Assembly (NCBI GenBank): GCA_031127085.1
Contig: JARIEY010000006.1
Span: 1 to 42,803, forward strand
Direction: 5' to 3'
Length of the DNA: 42,803 nt
DNA from: Gemmatimonadota bacterium
GTDB lineage: Bacteria; Gemmatimonadota; Gemmatimonadetes; Gemmatimonadales; Gemmatimonadaceae
The position numbers and the translations under genes were made by a program. Below the pieces are notes generated by a model that saw nothing but the letters and a program-made list of their open reading frames with translations, ran no database searches and had not been told where the DNA came from. Positions 15,511 to 25,387 of this stretch are shown here, in pieces (position 1 is the first letter of the stretch; each line of letters begins with the position of its first letter).

Positions 15511-16889
15511 GCGTGAGCCTCGCCGAGCAGTTCCCAGTAGCGTGCCCACGCCTCGAGCCCCTCGTGCAACCGGTTCACCCGGAAGAACTCGTTGGGTGCG
15601 TGGTAGTCCTCATCGGACGTGGAGAACGAGAAGTAGACGGTGTCGATCCCCATATGTCGATTGAACAGCTCCATAATGGGGACCGTGGCTCCCATCCGCA
15701 CGACGAGCGGCGTTTCGCCATACACCGCCTGCAGCGCTGCCGAGGCGGCGGCGAGTGCGGGGTGATCGGTGGCGATGTGCGCAGCCGGTGTGCCGTGATC
15801 TCCAGGCGCAATCGTGAGGCGCGTGCCCGGCGGTTGATGCGCCTCGAGGTGGCGCGTGATCACGGCGACGATCTCGTCGGGATCCTGATCGGGGACCAGC
15901 CGGCACGTGATCTTGGCGTGCGCCTCGCAGGGGATGACGGTCTTCTGGCCGGGGCCCTGATAGCCTCCCCACAGCCCGTTCAGTTCAAGCGTGGGCCGTG
16001 TCCACTGGCGCTCGAGGAGCGTGTAGCCCTGCTCGCCGTGCCCGGGGGGCGCACCGATCTGTGCGAGATACTCGGCATCGTCAAACGGGATGGCCGCGAT
16101 GGCCGCACGCTCTGCGTCGCTCAACTCACGAACGCGGTCGTAGAAGCCGGCCACGGCGATGCGGCCATCGGCGTGGTGCAGCGACGCGATGAGCTGCGCC
16201 ATCGCCTGCAGCGGATTGGCGACGCTCCCGCCGTGCCGCCCGGAGTGCAGGTCCTTGGCGGCGGCGGTCAAGGTGAGGTTGAGGCCGGCAAGGCCGCGGC
16301 TGGCGACGGTGAGCGACGGTTCGGTGGGGCGCCACATCGCTCCATCGGCCGAGAGCACGAGGTCGGCGGCCAGCAGTTCCTTGTGGGCGGCGATGAAGGG
16401 ATCGAGACTGGGACTCCCAATCTCTTCCTCTCCTTCAATCAGGAACTTGATGTTGAGCGGCAGTGCGCCGTCGACGGCAAAGAACGCCTCGGCGACCATC
16501 ATTGGAATCAGCACGGGCCCCTTGTCGTCGGAGACGCCGCGGGCGTAGAGCCGGCCATCGCGCACGGTCGGCGAGAACGGAGGCGTATCCCACTTCTCCA
16601 ACGGATCGGGCGGCTGCACGTCGTAGTGCCCGTAAACGAGCACCGTGGGCTTGCCCAGCGCACCGAGCCACTCGGCGTAAATGATGGGATTGTGCGGCGT
16701 CTCCATCACGCGCACGGAGAGCGGGCCGGCGGTGGCAAGCCGATCGGCCACCCACTGCGCGGCTCGCCGCATATCGTCGGCGTGTGCCGGATCGGTGCTG
16801 ACGCTGGGAATCGCCGCGAAATCAGTGAGCAGGTTGAGAATGCGTTCGTGATGGGAGCGGAGATAGGCACGCACGTTCTCGCCAGGCAT
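15507..16889 (-). CDS. M20-family metallo-dipeptidase
   Basis: VLVYGHYDVQPPDPLEKWDTPPFSP, LYARGVSDDKGPV, FLIEGEEEIGSPSL, DLHSGRHGGSVANPLQAM. Confidence 0.93.
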   Translation of the reverse strand: MPGENVRAYLRSHHERILNLLTDFAAIPSVSTDPAHADDMRRAAQWVADRLATAGPLSVRVMETPHNPIIYAEWLGALGKPTVLVYGHYDVQPPDPLEKWDTPPFSPTVRDGRLYARGVSDDKGPVLIPMMVAEAFFAVDGALPLNIKFLIEGEEEIGSPSLDPFIAAHKELLAADLVLSADGAMWRPTEPSLTVASRGLAGLNLTLTAAAKDLHSGRHGGSVANPLQAMAQLIASLHHADGRIAVAGFYDRVRELSDAERAAIAAIPFDDAEYLAQIGAPPGHGEQGYTLLERQWTRPTLELNGLWGGYQGPGQKTVIPCEAHAKITCRLVPDQDPDEIVAVITRHLEAHQPPGTRLTIAPGDHGTPAAHIATDHPALAAASAALQAVYGETPLVVRMGATVPIMELFNRHMGIDTVYFSFSTSDEDYHAPNEFFRVNRLHEGLEAWARYWELLGEAHA

Positions 16890-17656
16890 CAGCGGCCTCC
16901 GTCGATGGACAGCACTTGCCCGGAGATCCAGTTGGCGTCGTCCGATGCGAAGAAGAGCACGCCGTGCGCGATGTCATCGGGTGTGCCGAGCCGCTTGAGC
17001 GCGATGCGCTCGACCAGTGCGCGCTGTCCCTCCTCGCCGTAAGACGCCCACTGCCGCTCCGTAGCGTCGTTACACCGCACGAAGCCGGGGGCCACGTTGT
17101 TGACCGTGATGTTCCAGGGCCCGAGTTCGTGGGCGAGCTGTCGGGTGAGGCCAATCTGCGCCGCCTTGGCCGACGCGTAGGCCTGGATGCCGGTGAGACT
17201 GATGCCGAGTCCGGCGCCGCTGGAGATGTTGATGATGCGGCCGAACCGCGCGGCCTTCATATGCGGGGCAACGGCCTGGGCGAAGTAGAAAGCGCCCGTG
17301 ACATTGACGTCAAAAATGCCCTGCCAATCGGCGGGGGAAATCTCCTCGAGCGGACGTCCGACCTGGCCGAGCACGCCACCGGCGTTGTTCACGAGGACAT
17401 CGACGGTGCCAGACGCCGCGGCGGCCTCGGCGACAAAGAGGCCGACGGCGTGCGCGTCACGAATGTCGACGGTGCGCACGGTGCACGCGCCGCCGGCTGC
17501 CGCGCAGAGCCGCTGCGTTTCAGCGAGCTCATCGGCGAGCAGATCGCAGCCCCACACGACGGCGCCTCTCTGCGCGAAGGCGAGCGCTATGGCGCGACCG
17601 AAGCCGTGAGCGGCTCCGGTGACGATGACGGTCTTGCCGGAGAAATCCGGATGCAT
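16889..17656 (-). CDS. SDR-family oxidoreductase
   Basis: VTGAAHGFGRAIALAFAQRGAVV, NNAGG, ISS...YASAKAA (YxxxK), C-terminal SIDGGR. Confidence 0.92.
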   Translation of the reverse strand: MHPDFSGKTVIVTGAAHGFGRAIALAFAQRGAVVWGCDLLADELAETQRLCAAAGGACTVRTVDIRDAHAVGLFVAEAAAASGTVDVLVNNAGGVLGQVGRPLEEISPADWQGIFDVNVTGAFYFAQAVAPHMKAARFGRIINISSGAGLGISLTGIQAYASAKAAQIGLTRQLAHELGPWNITVNNVAPGFVRCNDATERQWASYGEEGQRALVERIALKRLGTPDDIAHGVLFFASDDANWISGQVLSIDGGR

Positions 17657-17667
17657 AGTGCGGAACC

Positions 17668-18696
17668 CTAAGTGAGTACGGCGGCAAGCGCCGCGAGCGT
17701 GTCGAGCGACTGTGTGCGCGTGCCGTTTTCGATGTCGTGAATCAGTTCCACGAGGCGCGCGGTGAGCGGTGTGGGTACGCCGGCCTCGGCACCGAGCGTG
17801 ACGACAATGCCCAGTTGCGCATCGACCTCGGTGCGGCGCTTGCGCACCGCGAGGTCGCGCCAGATGCCGCTATGCGTCTTGGCCGAACGCCGATTGTGCG
17901 CGACCAGGGCGTCGAGCGATTGGTCGGGAGCATTGGCCGGTGCGCCGGGGAGGTACGCTGAAGGATCGAAGCCATCGAAGCCCAGCGGGGTGACGCCGCG
18001 CGCCGAGGCGACTGCGAGAATTTCGCGTGCGAGCGCGATGTAGACGGCACGATACGCCGGCATCGCGAGCGCGTCGGCGATGGACTCGTTGGTCAGCGCG
18101 GTGGTGAACAGCATCGCGCCATAGGCCTGCTTGCCCCAGAGGAAGCCCCAAATGTTGGGGGTGATGATGGCCCGGTCATCGAAGTGGCGCCACGCGGCAT
18201 GGATGGCGGTGACACGCGGTGTCACCTGCCCATCGATTTCTCCAATGACGACAGCTCCACGGCCGCCGTAGAGAATCACGCCCGGTTCCAGATAGTCGGC
18301 ACCAAAGTTCACAAAGGCGCCCACGGTGCGGTCGGCACCCACGAGGCGCGCGATGGTGATTTCGTTCAGGCCATTCTGTGCCGACACCACGCAGCCCGTG
18401 GGGGCCAAATGGGGACGCAGTGCCTGCGTGGCCGCCTCGGTGTGCTGCGCCTTGGTGGCGAGCACGATGGTGTCCCAGACGCCGGTGAGTTGCGCCGGCG
18501 TGTACGCGGGCATCGTCTGGGTGAAGTCGGCGATGGGGCCGGTGATATGCAGTCCATGCTGCCGCACCGCGGCGATGTGTTCATCGACGACGTCGACCAA
18601 CGTGACGTCGTGGCCCGCGCGCGCCAGATACGCGCCCATCGTGCCGCCAATCGCGCCCGCGCCCCAAATGAGGCACCGCATCTTGTCGTCTCCCAT
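17668..18696 (-). CDS. Ketopantoate reductase (ApbA/PanE)-family protein
   Basis: MRCLIWGAGAIGGTMGAYLARAGHDVTLVD; VLATKAQHTEAATQAL; SAQNGLNE. Start at 18696 gives an ATGA overlap with the creatininase-family gene; the listed N-terminal extension to 19044 is out-of-frame translation of that gene. Confidence 0.88.
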   Translation of the reverse strand: MGDDKMRCLIWGAGAIGGTMGAYLARAGHDVTLVDVVDEHIAAVRQHGLHITGPIADFTQTMPAYTPAQLTGVWDTIVLATKAQHTEAATQALRPHLAPTGCVVSAQNGLNEITIARLVGADRTVGAFVNFGADYLEPGVILYGGRGAVVIGEIDGQVTPRVTAIHAAWRHFDDRAIITPNIWGFLWGKQAYGAMLFTTALTNESIADALAMPAYRAVYIALAREILAVASARGVTPLGFDGFDPSAYLPGAPANAPDQSLDALVAHNRRSAKTHSGIWRDLAVRKRRTEVDAQLGIVVTLGAEAGVPTPLTARLVELIHDIENGTRTQSLDTLAALAAVLT

Positions 18697-19451
18697 CACG
18701 GCGTGCCGCCCCACGACCCCGTGAGGAGCGCGCGTGTCTCTTCCACCGCGACCTGCCAGAGGGCGAGCATTTCGTCGTCGTCGCGCTGGTAGTGCCCGCC
18801 ATAGTTCCCGTCGCCGAGGTAGGCACGCAGCGCGACGGGATCGAGTGCGCGCACGCGGGCGAGATCGACCATCGGCCGCGGTTCCGCCGGCTGGGCGACG
18901 CCCGGCAGTCGCGTCCAGGGGAAGTTCTCCATCCACGATCCGTGCGACGCAACGGGATCGATGGCCTGCACCTTGGCCCACGTCTGCGGCGCGTTCCACC
19001 AGTTGTGGAAGATGACGCGGCACTCCGCGTGGTCGGCGGCCCATTCCTGGGCGAACTGCTGCACCGCGCCGTTCCCGCCGTGCCCGTTGACGATGAGGAT
19101 GCGGCGAAAGCCGCTGTGCGCCAGGGAGTCGAGCACATCGCGCACAACGTGCAGGTGCGTCTCGACCTTCAGCGAGATGGAACCCGGAAACTCCCGAAAG
19201 TATGGCGTAACCCCGTACGGGAGCACGGGAAAGACGGGGATACCCAGCGGTTCCGCCGCTTCCACGGCGACGCGCTCCGGGAGGATGGCATCCACGGTGA
19301 GGCGCAGGTGGCTGTGTTGCTCGGTGCTGCCCAGCGGCAGCACGGCGCGGTCGTCACGGCGCAGGTAGTCCTCGACCTGCATCCAGTTCATATCGCTGAT
19401 GCGCACGTCGCATGTCCTCGGACGGTGATGGCTCCAACCGTGGCCGCCCAA
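18696..19451 (-). CDS. Creatininase-family amidohydrolase
   Basis: LPLGSTEQHSHLRLTVDAILPERVA, IVNGHGGNGAVQQFAQEW. Start may be internal (e.g. MNWMQVEDYL). Confidence 0.9.
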   Translation of the reverse strand: MGGHGWSHHRPRTCDVRISDMNWMQVEDYLRRDDRAVLPLGSTEQHSHLRLTVDAILPERVAVEAAEPLGIPVFPVLPYGVTPYFREFPGSISLKVETHLHVVRDVLDSLAHSGFRRILIVNGHGGNGAVQQFAQEWAADHAECRVIFHNWWNAPQTWAKVQAIDPVASHGSWMENFPWTRLPGVAQPAEPRPMVDLARVRALDPVALRAYLGDGNYGGHYQRDDDEMLALWQVAVEETRALLTGSWGGTP

Positions 19452-19476
19452 ACATGCCGCTGCGGTCAGTCAGGCG

Positions 19477-22400
19477 CTATGCGACCGGGCGCGTGGGGAA
19501 GCCGGCGTAGCTGAGGCCGGCATGCAGGTGCTCGTGCTTGAGCACCACGCTGTGCGGGGCGACGCGCACACCAGCGCCGATATCGGCGCCGTAGAGCAGC
19601 ACCGCATTGTGCCCCACGGTGGCGCCGCGCCGGATGGCGATGCGATCCATCTTGAGGACGCGATCCTCGAACGTGTGCGCCTGGAAGAGGCAGTCGACCG
19701 TTGCTCCGTCCTCGAATGTGAGCATATCGGGATCGGGGAGATCCTCGGCGAAGCCGACGCCCAGCACCACGCGGCGGCCGACATTCACGCCGGTGGCGCG
19801 CAGCAGCGCGTTGAGCAGCAGCGTGCCGTCGAGCTGCGAGACCAGCGGACCGGCGCAGATATGCCAGGCGAGGCACATCAGGTCCCAGCGCGACGCCCAA
19901 CTGGACCAGAGCGGATGCATGGCCGGCTGCACTTTGCCGAGCAGCGACCACTTGGTGATGACGACCGCGGCCGTGAATGCGGCGCCACACAGTAGCGTGA
20001 TCACCGGGAGCGCGACCAGCAAGAAGAGCGGCAACGGAAGTCCCGTCCACGTGGCCACGAGTGCGAGCCAGGCGAGCACGATGATGACCGGGAGTGCGGG
20101 GACGGCAAAGCGCGTCAGCTCCCAGAAAATGCGCACCACGTAGCGCCACGGCGTGGGGTCAAACGTGAACTGCGCGTCGAACTCCACCACTTCGCGATGC
20201 GGCAGTTCAAAGGCGGGATGCCCAAACCAGGCGCTACCGCGACGCATCGTGGCCTGATCGGCCACGGTGCAGATGCCGAGCAGGATGTCGTCGGGGAGCT
20301 GCGCGCCGGACGGGACGATGACGCCGTTGCCAAGAAAGGTGGCACTGCCGAAGGTCGTGTGCGCGGTGGTGACGGTGCCGCGGTGAAGTCGTGCCCCGCC
20401 GATGTAGATGCCATCGGCGAAGAAGTTTCGGTCCCCGATGGTCACCGTCTCCGGGACGGTGTCGATGAGTGAGCTGATTTCACAGTCGCGGCCCACCTGC
20501 ATACCGGCGAGGCGCAACCAGTATGGCCAGAAGAGCGTGCCATAGAGCCACTTGCTGGCGTTGTCGACGAGCATCGGCTTGAGCCAGACGCGCACGTAGG
20601 CGCTGCTCCAGCGCGAGATGGACCGACTGCCCACGGGACCCAGCGCGCGACAGGCCAGTGCGCTGAGCACTAGGCGCAGCGGGACCGTGCACGCGAGGAG
20701 CAGGGCGATGATTGCCGCCACGTCCCAGCTGAACCGACCGCTCTGTGTGTAGGCGACGACTGCGGCGGCGTCGAGACGCCACGCGCGCAGGGCGAGCCAA
20801 GTGAGCAGGCCGAGCGGAACGCCGAAAACGGCGGCGAGCCCAATGCGCGTGCCGTGCAGCCGCAGCGCGTACGCGACCGGTGTGAGGTCGGCGGTGTGAC
20901 TGACCGCCGGCGGGGCGGGGGCGTGTCCCGCCGACTGCGCGGGAATACCGTCCCATCGTTCACCGGCCGGGACGTGGGTGTCGGCGTCGAGCGAGGCGTT
21001 GTCGGCGAGCAGTGCGTTAGCGCCCATCACACAGCCGCCGCCAACGCCCGCATGCACGCCAATGGTCACCCCAGCGCCGAGCGTCACGGGAGAGAAGACG
21101 AGGTGACCGTCATCGAGTTCGGCGATTCGCAGCGCGGCATCCTGCGAGAGGGTCACGTCGTCGCCGATGTCGAGCAGGTCCCACCCGCCGCGCGTGAGCA
21201 CGACGCCGCGATGGATGTGCACGCGCTGGCCGATGCGTGCGCCCAGGGCGCGCAGCGCCATCACCTGAAACTCGGTGCCCTCGAGTATCCACCACGGGAC
21301 GGACTTCACGGATTGCTGCACGAACCAGTGCGGCAGGTACGCCGGCGTCCAGACACGCACGCGTCCGGGTGTGTAGCGGCCAATCAGTCGGCGTTTGCCG
21401 AGGACGGCGAGCGTGACGGCAATGGGCGCCCAGGCCAAGACTGCGAGGAGCGCGATGGGCGGGGCGAGCAAGACAGACGGCACCACGCCCAGTTGCAGCA
21501 CGAGCGTTGGCACCAGATGAAAGGCCGCCAGCCAGAGCACGAGCGAGGCCACGAGCAGCGAGCGGAGCAACGACAGTGTCTGCCGCAGCGTCACGCCGGT
21601 GACCGGGATATCGAGGTCGAGGGTGCTCGCGGGAGTGTCGGCCGCTGTGCCGCGGGGCCCGCGATCGCGCACGCGCGCGGCGAGACCGGCGACGGTGCGC
21701 GCTTCGTACACGTCGCGCACGTCGAGCACGTTGGTGCGTTCATCATCGCGCAACCGCGTGATGAGGTCGGCGGCACTCAGCGAGTCGCCGCCGAGCGCGG
21801 TAAAGAAATCGGCGGCGGGGTCCGGGTAGGGGCCCATACGCACCACGTGACGCACGGCTTCCGCGATGGCGCGTTCGAGCGGATCGTCGGGGGCGGCGGC
21901 TGCGCCGGTGACGGGCGTCGTGGTGAGGCGCGGGAGCGCGCGGCGGTCGAGTTTGCCGCCGATTGAGGTGGGGAGCGCGTCGATGGCGGCGATCTGCGCC
22001 GGCACCATATACGGCGGGAGCACGGCGCGCAGCGCTTCCTGCAGCGAGGCGGCTGTTGGCACCGGCACCATCGCTTCGGGCACAATGAAGGCGACCAGCG
22101 TCTGGCGTCCGTCGTCGTCCTGCACGGTGCAGGCTGCCTCGCGCACCCCGTCGCAGGCGGTGAGCGCCGACTCCACCGCGCCCAGTTCGACGCGATATCC
22201 ACGCAGCTTTACCTGCGCATCGAGGCGCCCATGATAGATCAGCGTGCCATCGGCGGTCCGCTGGGCGCTGTCGCCGGTGCGGTAGATGCGACCGAGCTGC
22301 GGGTGGTGCGGAAACCGTTCGGCGGTGAGCGCCGGCTGGTTCCAGTAGCCGCGTGCCAGCGAGGCGCCTCCGAAGACCAACTCGCCGCGTTCGCCGTCGG

Positions 22401-23442
22401 GTACTGGCTCCAACTGCTCATCGACGACCCACGCCTGCACATTGTGCACGGGGATGCCGATGGTGATGGGCATTCCTGTGGCGATGTGCGCCCTCGTGCA
22501 GGTGACCGTACACTCGGTGGGGCCGTATCCGTTGACGAGCGACCGTCCCTGCCCCCAGCGGTCGGCGACATCCTGCGGCAGCGCTTCGCCGCCTACATAC
22601 AGCAGGCGCAGTTCAGGGAGTTCGCGCGCCGGATGTTCACATCCGGTGGCGCGCAACAGCGTCGGGGGCGGACAGAAGACGGAGACGCGTTCGTGGCGCA
22701 GCCAGCCCACGAGGTCTGGGCCCAGGCGCGCCGCGTCGTCGTCCATGACAACGAGGGTGGCGCCCGCCGCGAACGCGAGCCATGTCTCTTCAATAGAGGA
22801 GTCATAGGCCGATGAAGACCCCTGCACTACGCGGTCTTCGGGGGCGAGGCCGAACGCGTCCAAATCGGAGTGCACCAGATTGGCGATGGAGCGGTGCTCG
22901 ATCATCACCCCTTTGGGGCGCCCTGTGGTGCCCGAGGTGTAGATGACGTAGGCGAGCGACGCCGGGGTCAGCCACGACGGTGACGGGGCGGGCGCAGTGT
23001 GTGCGTGGCAATGCAGCAGGTCAACGACATCGAGAATACGCTCAGCGGGAAAGCCGGCGGAGAGGGCACGCGCGCGGCCCGCGGCGTCGGTGAGCAGGGC
23101 GGCCGGTTGCGCGTCCGCGAAGGTGTCGCGCAAGCGCTCGTCCGGGAAGGCGAGGTCGACACACGTGTATGCCGCGCCTGCGCGAAGGACACCGAGTTGC
23201 GCCGCGTAGAGGTGCACGGCAGTGCGCGGCAGGAGGATGGCGACGATGCATTCCCCGGCGAGCAGCGGGGCGAGCGCGTGCGCCACGGCGCCGGCGTGCC
23301 GGTCGAGTTCGGCGTAGGTCGTGCGGTGGCGCGAGGGGCGGAGGCGTCCCGGCGGCACATCGACGGCGACCTGCTGGGGCCAGCGCGCGACGGAGCGGGC
23401 GAAGAAGTCGTGAAGCAGCCCCGGAGCCGCCTCACGATTCAT
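19477..23442 (-). CDS. Pls/PosA-type single-module NRPS: adenylation - PCP - transmembrane/hexapeptide C-terminal region
   Basis: 1321 aa; A domain YVIYTSGTTGRPKGVMIEH, NGYGPTECTV, YRTGD, GKLDRR; PCP FFTALGGDSLSAAD; C-terminus with paired TM segments and left-handed-helix (hexapeptide) repeats; no condensation or thioesterase domain seen. Confidence 0.9.
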   Translation of the reverse strand: MNREAAPGLLHDFFARSVARWPQQVAVDVPPGRLRPSRHRTTYAELDRHAGAVAHALAPLLAGECIVAILLPRTAVHLYAAQLGVLRAGAAYTCVDLAFPDERLRDTFADAQPAALLTDAAGRARALSAGFPAERILDVVDLLHCHAHTAPAPSPSWLTPASLAYVIYTSGTTGRPKGVMIEHRSIANLVHSDLDAFGLAPEDRVVQGSSSAYDSSIEETWLAFAAGATLVVMDDDAARLGPDLVGWLRHERVSVFCPPPTLLRATGCEHPARELPELRLLYVGGEALPQDVADRWGQGRSLVNGYGPTECTVTCTRAHIATGMPITIGIPVHNVQAWVVDEQLEPVPDGERGELVFGGASLARGYWNQPALTAERFPHHPQLGRIYRTGDSAQRTADGTLIYHGRLDAQVKLRGYRVELGAVESALTACDGVREAACTVQDDDGRQTLVAFIVPEAMVPVPTAASLQEALRAVLPPYMVPAQIAAIDALPTSIGGKLDRRALPRLTTTPVTGAAAAPDDPLERAIAEAVRHVVRMGPYPDPAADFFTALGGDSLSAADLITRLRDDERTNVLDVRDVYEARTVAGLAARVRDRGPRGTAADTPASTLDLDIPVTGVTLRQTLSLLRSLLVASLVLWLAAFHLVPTLVLQLGVVPSVLLAPPIALLAVLAWAPIAVTLAVLGKRRLIGRYTPGRVRVWTPAYLPHWFVQQSVKSVPWWILEGTEFQVMALRALGARIGQRVHIHRGVVLTRGGWDLLDIGDDVTLSQDAALRIAELDDGHLVFSPVTLGAGVTIGVHAGVGGGCVMGANALLADNASLDADTHVPAGERWDGIPAQSAGHAPAPPAVSHTADLTPVAYALRLHGTRIGLAAVFGVPLGLLTWLALRAWRLDAAAVVAYTQSGRFSWDVAAIIALLLACTVPLRLVLSALACRALGPVGSRSISRWSSAYVRVWLKPMLVDNASKWLYGTLFWPYWLRLAGMQVGRDCEISSLIDTVPETVTIGDRNFFADGIYIGGARLHRGTVTTAHTTFGSATFLGNGVIVPSGAQLPDDILLGICTVADQATMRRGSAWFGHPAFELPHREVVEFDAQFTFDPTPWRYVVRIFWELTRFAVPALPVIIVLAWLALVATWTGLPLPLFLLVALPVITLLCGAAFTAAVVITKWSLLGKVQPAMHPLWSSWASRWDLMCLAWHICAGPLVSQLDGTLLLNALLRATGVNVGRRVVLGVGFAEDLPDPDMLTFEDGATVDCLFQAHTFEDRVLKMDRIAIRRGATVGHNAVLLYGADIGAGVRVAPHSVVLKHEHLHAGLSYAGFPTRPVA

Positions 23443-23541
23443 CGATGGTCCCGCGCGCGCATCGTCATGCCACCCATGCGCGAAAGATAGGTCGTGCAGG
23501 GGGCGCTGGCGACGCTTGCGACGCTAACGATGCCAACGTGC

Positions 23542-24060
23542 CTACTGCGTCGCTCCGTGGTCCACTGGGCTTACCGCGGTGGCAGGATCACGCCGTGCGA
23601 ACTCCAGGAGGCCGCCAAGTTCGTAGATGCGGATGATCGAGTCGCTGAATTCTCCACGAAATGACGTCGCGCCACTGCTGCGGTCGATGATGAAGCGCAG
23701 CGTGGAATCGCGTCCCATTGCACGACCCTCCACGCGTCCCTCGTTGGTCTCCGTCACGAGGACGGTGCCATCGCACGACCGCATCGTTGAGCGGTAGATG
23801 AAGCCGCGGCCACTGCGGGTGATGAGCAGCGAGCCGTCGGCGACGCGGTCGCGGCAGTCGACGGCGGCGCTGCGGGAGCCTGGCGCCTCCAGTACGGGGC
23901 CGGCGCCGTGGACGCGCTGGCCGTCAATGCGTACCAGAGGGAACTCCCGGCCGCGGAGGGCGACGGGGGCGGGGGCGCTGCCGGCGCAGCCGAGCGTGCC
24001 AAGCGCAGCGAACGCGAGCAGCAGCGGCGTGATGCCGGGACAACGGAGATGGCGGACCAT
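23542..24060 (-). CDS. Hypothetical lipoprotein
   Basis: MVRHLRCPGITPLLLAFAALGTLGCAGSAPAP (lipobox LGTLGC); start 24060 chosen over the listed 24132. Confidence 0.65.
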   Translation of the reverse strand: MVRHLRCPGITPLLLAFAALGTLGCAGSAPAPVALRGREFPLVRIDGQRVHGAGPVLEAPGSRSAAVDCRDRVADGSLLITRSGRGFIYRSTMRSCDGTVLVTETNEGRVEGRAMGRDSTLRFIIDRSSGATSFRGEFSDSIIRIYELGGLLEFARRDPATAVSPVDHGATQ

Positions 24061-24220
24061 AGGGGTGCACACCAGTGAGGACGGGTGCATCATGGAGCGG
24101 CCGCTCGACGGATGCCAGAGTGCGCGGCACACTCGGCGTCACGCAGCTTCCGCCGGTGTCACGATGTGCAGGTCAGGCGCTGAAGTGTACGCCCCGCCGG
24201 TGGCGATTATAGCCCACCGC

Positions 24221-25387
24221 TCAACTCGAGTAGTACGCCGCGTTTTCGTCGATATAGCCTTTGGTGAGATCGCAGCCATAGGCGCGCGCCGTGGCGGTGC
24301 CGGCGCCGAGCGAGACCTCAAGATCCACCACCTCGACGGCGAGGGCGGCGCGTACCGTGGCGTCGTCAAACTCGAGCCGCACGCCGCTCCCCACGACCTG
24401 ATAACCATTGACCCAGGCGTGCGTGGCCGACGTGTTGACGGTGGCGTCGAAGCACTTGCCGATGGCCATCAGGATGCGGCCGACGTTGGGGTCGGCGCCG
24501 TGCACCATGGTCTTGATGAGCGGCGAGTTGAGCAGTGCCTTGGCCACGTAGCGCGCCTCGGTGTCGCTGGCGGCATCGCGCACGGTGACGCGTAGCAGGT
24601 GCTCGGCGCCCTCGCCGTCGCGGGCGAGCGTTTCCGTCATCCGAATGCAGCCGGCGATAAGCGCCTCCCGGAACGCCTGCTCGTCCACCGCACCGGCCAG
24701 GCCGTTGGCGAGAATGGCACAGGTGTCCGACGTGCTGGTGTCGGTGTCCACCGAGAGCATGTTGAACGACACGTGCACGGCATCGCGCAGCAGCCGGTCG
24801 AGCGTGGCAGCATCGAAGGCGGCGTCGGTGAAGATGTATGCCAGCATCGTGGCCATGTTGGGCTCAATCATTCCCGAGCCCTTGGCCACCCAGGTGATGG
24901 TGGCGTCTCCCACGGCGACCGATAGCGCCTTGGGATGCGTGTCGGTGGTCATAATCCCCTCGGCGCCTACGAGCGGATCGGCCTGCAGGTCGACCGACAT
25001 TCCGCGGATGCCGACCTCAATCTTCTCCACCGGAAGCTGCACGCCGATAACGCCCGTCGAACTGACAAGCACCTTGCCAGCGTCGGTGCCGAGTTCCGCC
25101 GCCGCCGCCGCGGCCATTCGGCGCGCATTGTCTACGCCGCGTGTACCGGTGGCGACGTTGCTGACCTTGCTGTTGGCGACAATCGCGCGCAGCGTGCCGC
25201 CCTTCAGCGTTTCGCGTCCCAGGATGATGGGCGCGCCAGGGAACTGATTGCGTGTGAAGACCGCGGCGGCGGTGGCGTCGACGTCACTGGCAAAGAGCGT
25301 GAGATCGCGTGCCTGCGGCTTGAGGCCGACATTCCGGCTGGCACAGCGGAACCCGCGGGGAAAGCGGGCGCGGTCGTGAAAGATCAT
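24221..25387 (-). CDS. argJ: Bifunctional ornithine acetyltransferase/N-acetylglutamate synthase
   Basis: AKGSGMIEPNMATML autoprocessing motif; SVDTDTSTSDTCAILANG; HGADPNVGRILMAIGKC; start MIFHDRARF at 25387 in an ATGA overlap with the upstream gene. Confidence 0.94.
   Translation of the reverse strand: MIFHDRARFPRGFRCASRNVGLKPQARDLTLFASDVDATAAAVFTRNQFPGAPIILGRETLKGGTLRAIVANSKVSNVATGTRGVDNARRMAAAAAAELGTDAGKVLVSSTGVIGVQLPVEKIEVGIRGMSVDLQADPLVGAEGIMTTDTHPKALSVAVGDATITWVAKGSGMIEPNMATMLAYIFTDAAFDAATLDRLLRDAVHVSFNMLSVDTDTSTSDTCAILANGLAGAVDEQAFREALIAGCIRMTETLARDGEGAEHLLRVTVRDAASDTEARYVAKALLNSPLIKTMVHGADPNVGRILMAIGKCFDATVNTSATHAWVNGYQVVGSGVRLEFDDATVRAALAVEVVDLEVSLGAGTATARAYGCDLTKGYIDENAAYYSS

Noticed and set aside
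18697-19044. N-terminal extension of the KPR-like ORF (17668-19044)
   Set aside because: The extension is out-of-frame translation of the creatininase-family gene; the Rossmann motif MRCLIWGAGAIGG starts at 18681 and the ATGA overlap supports a start at 18696.
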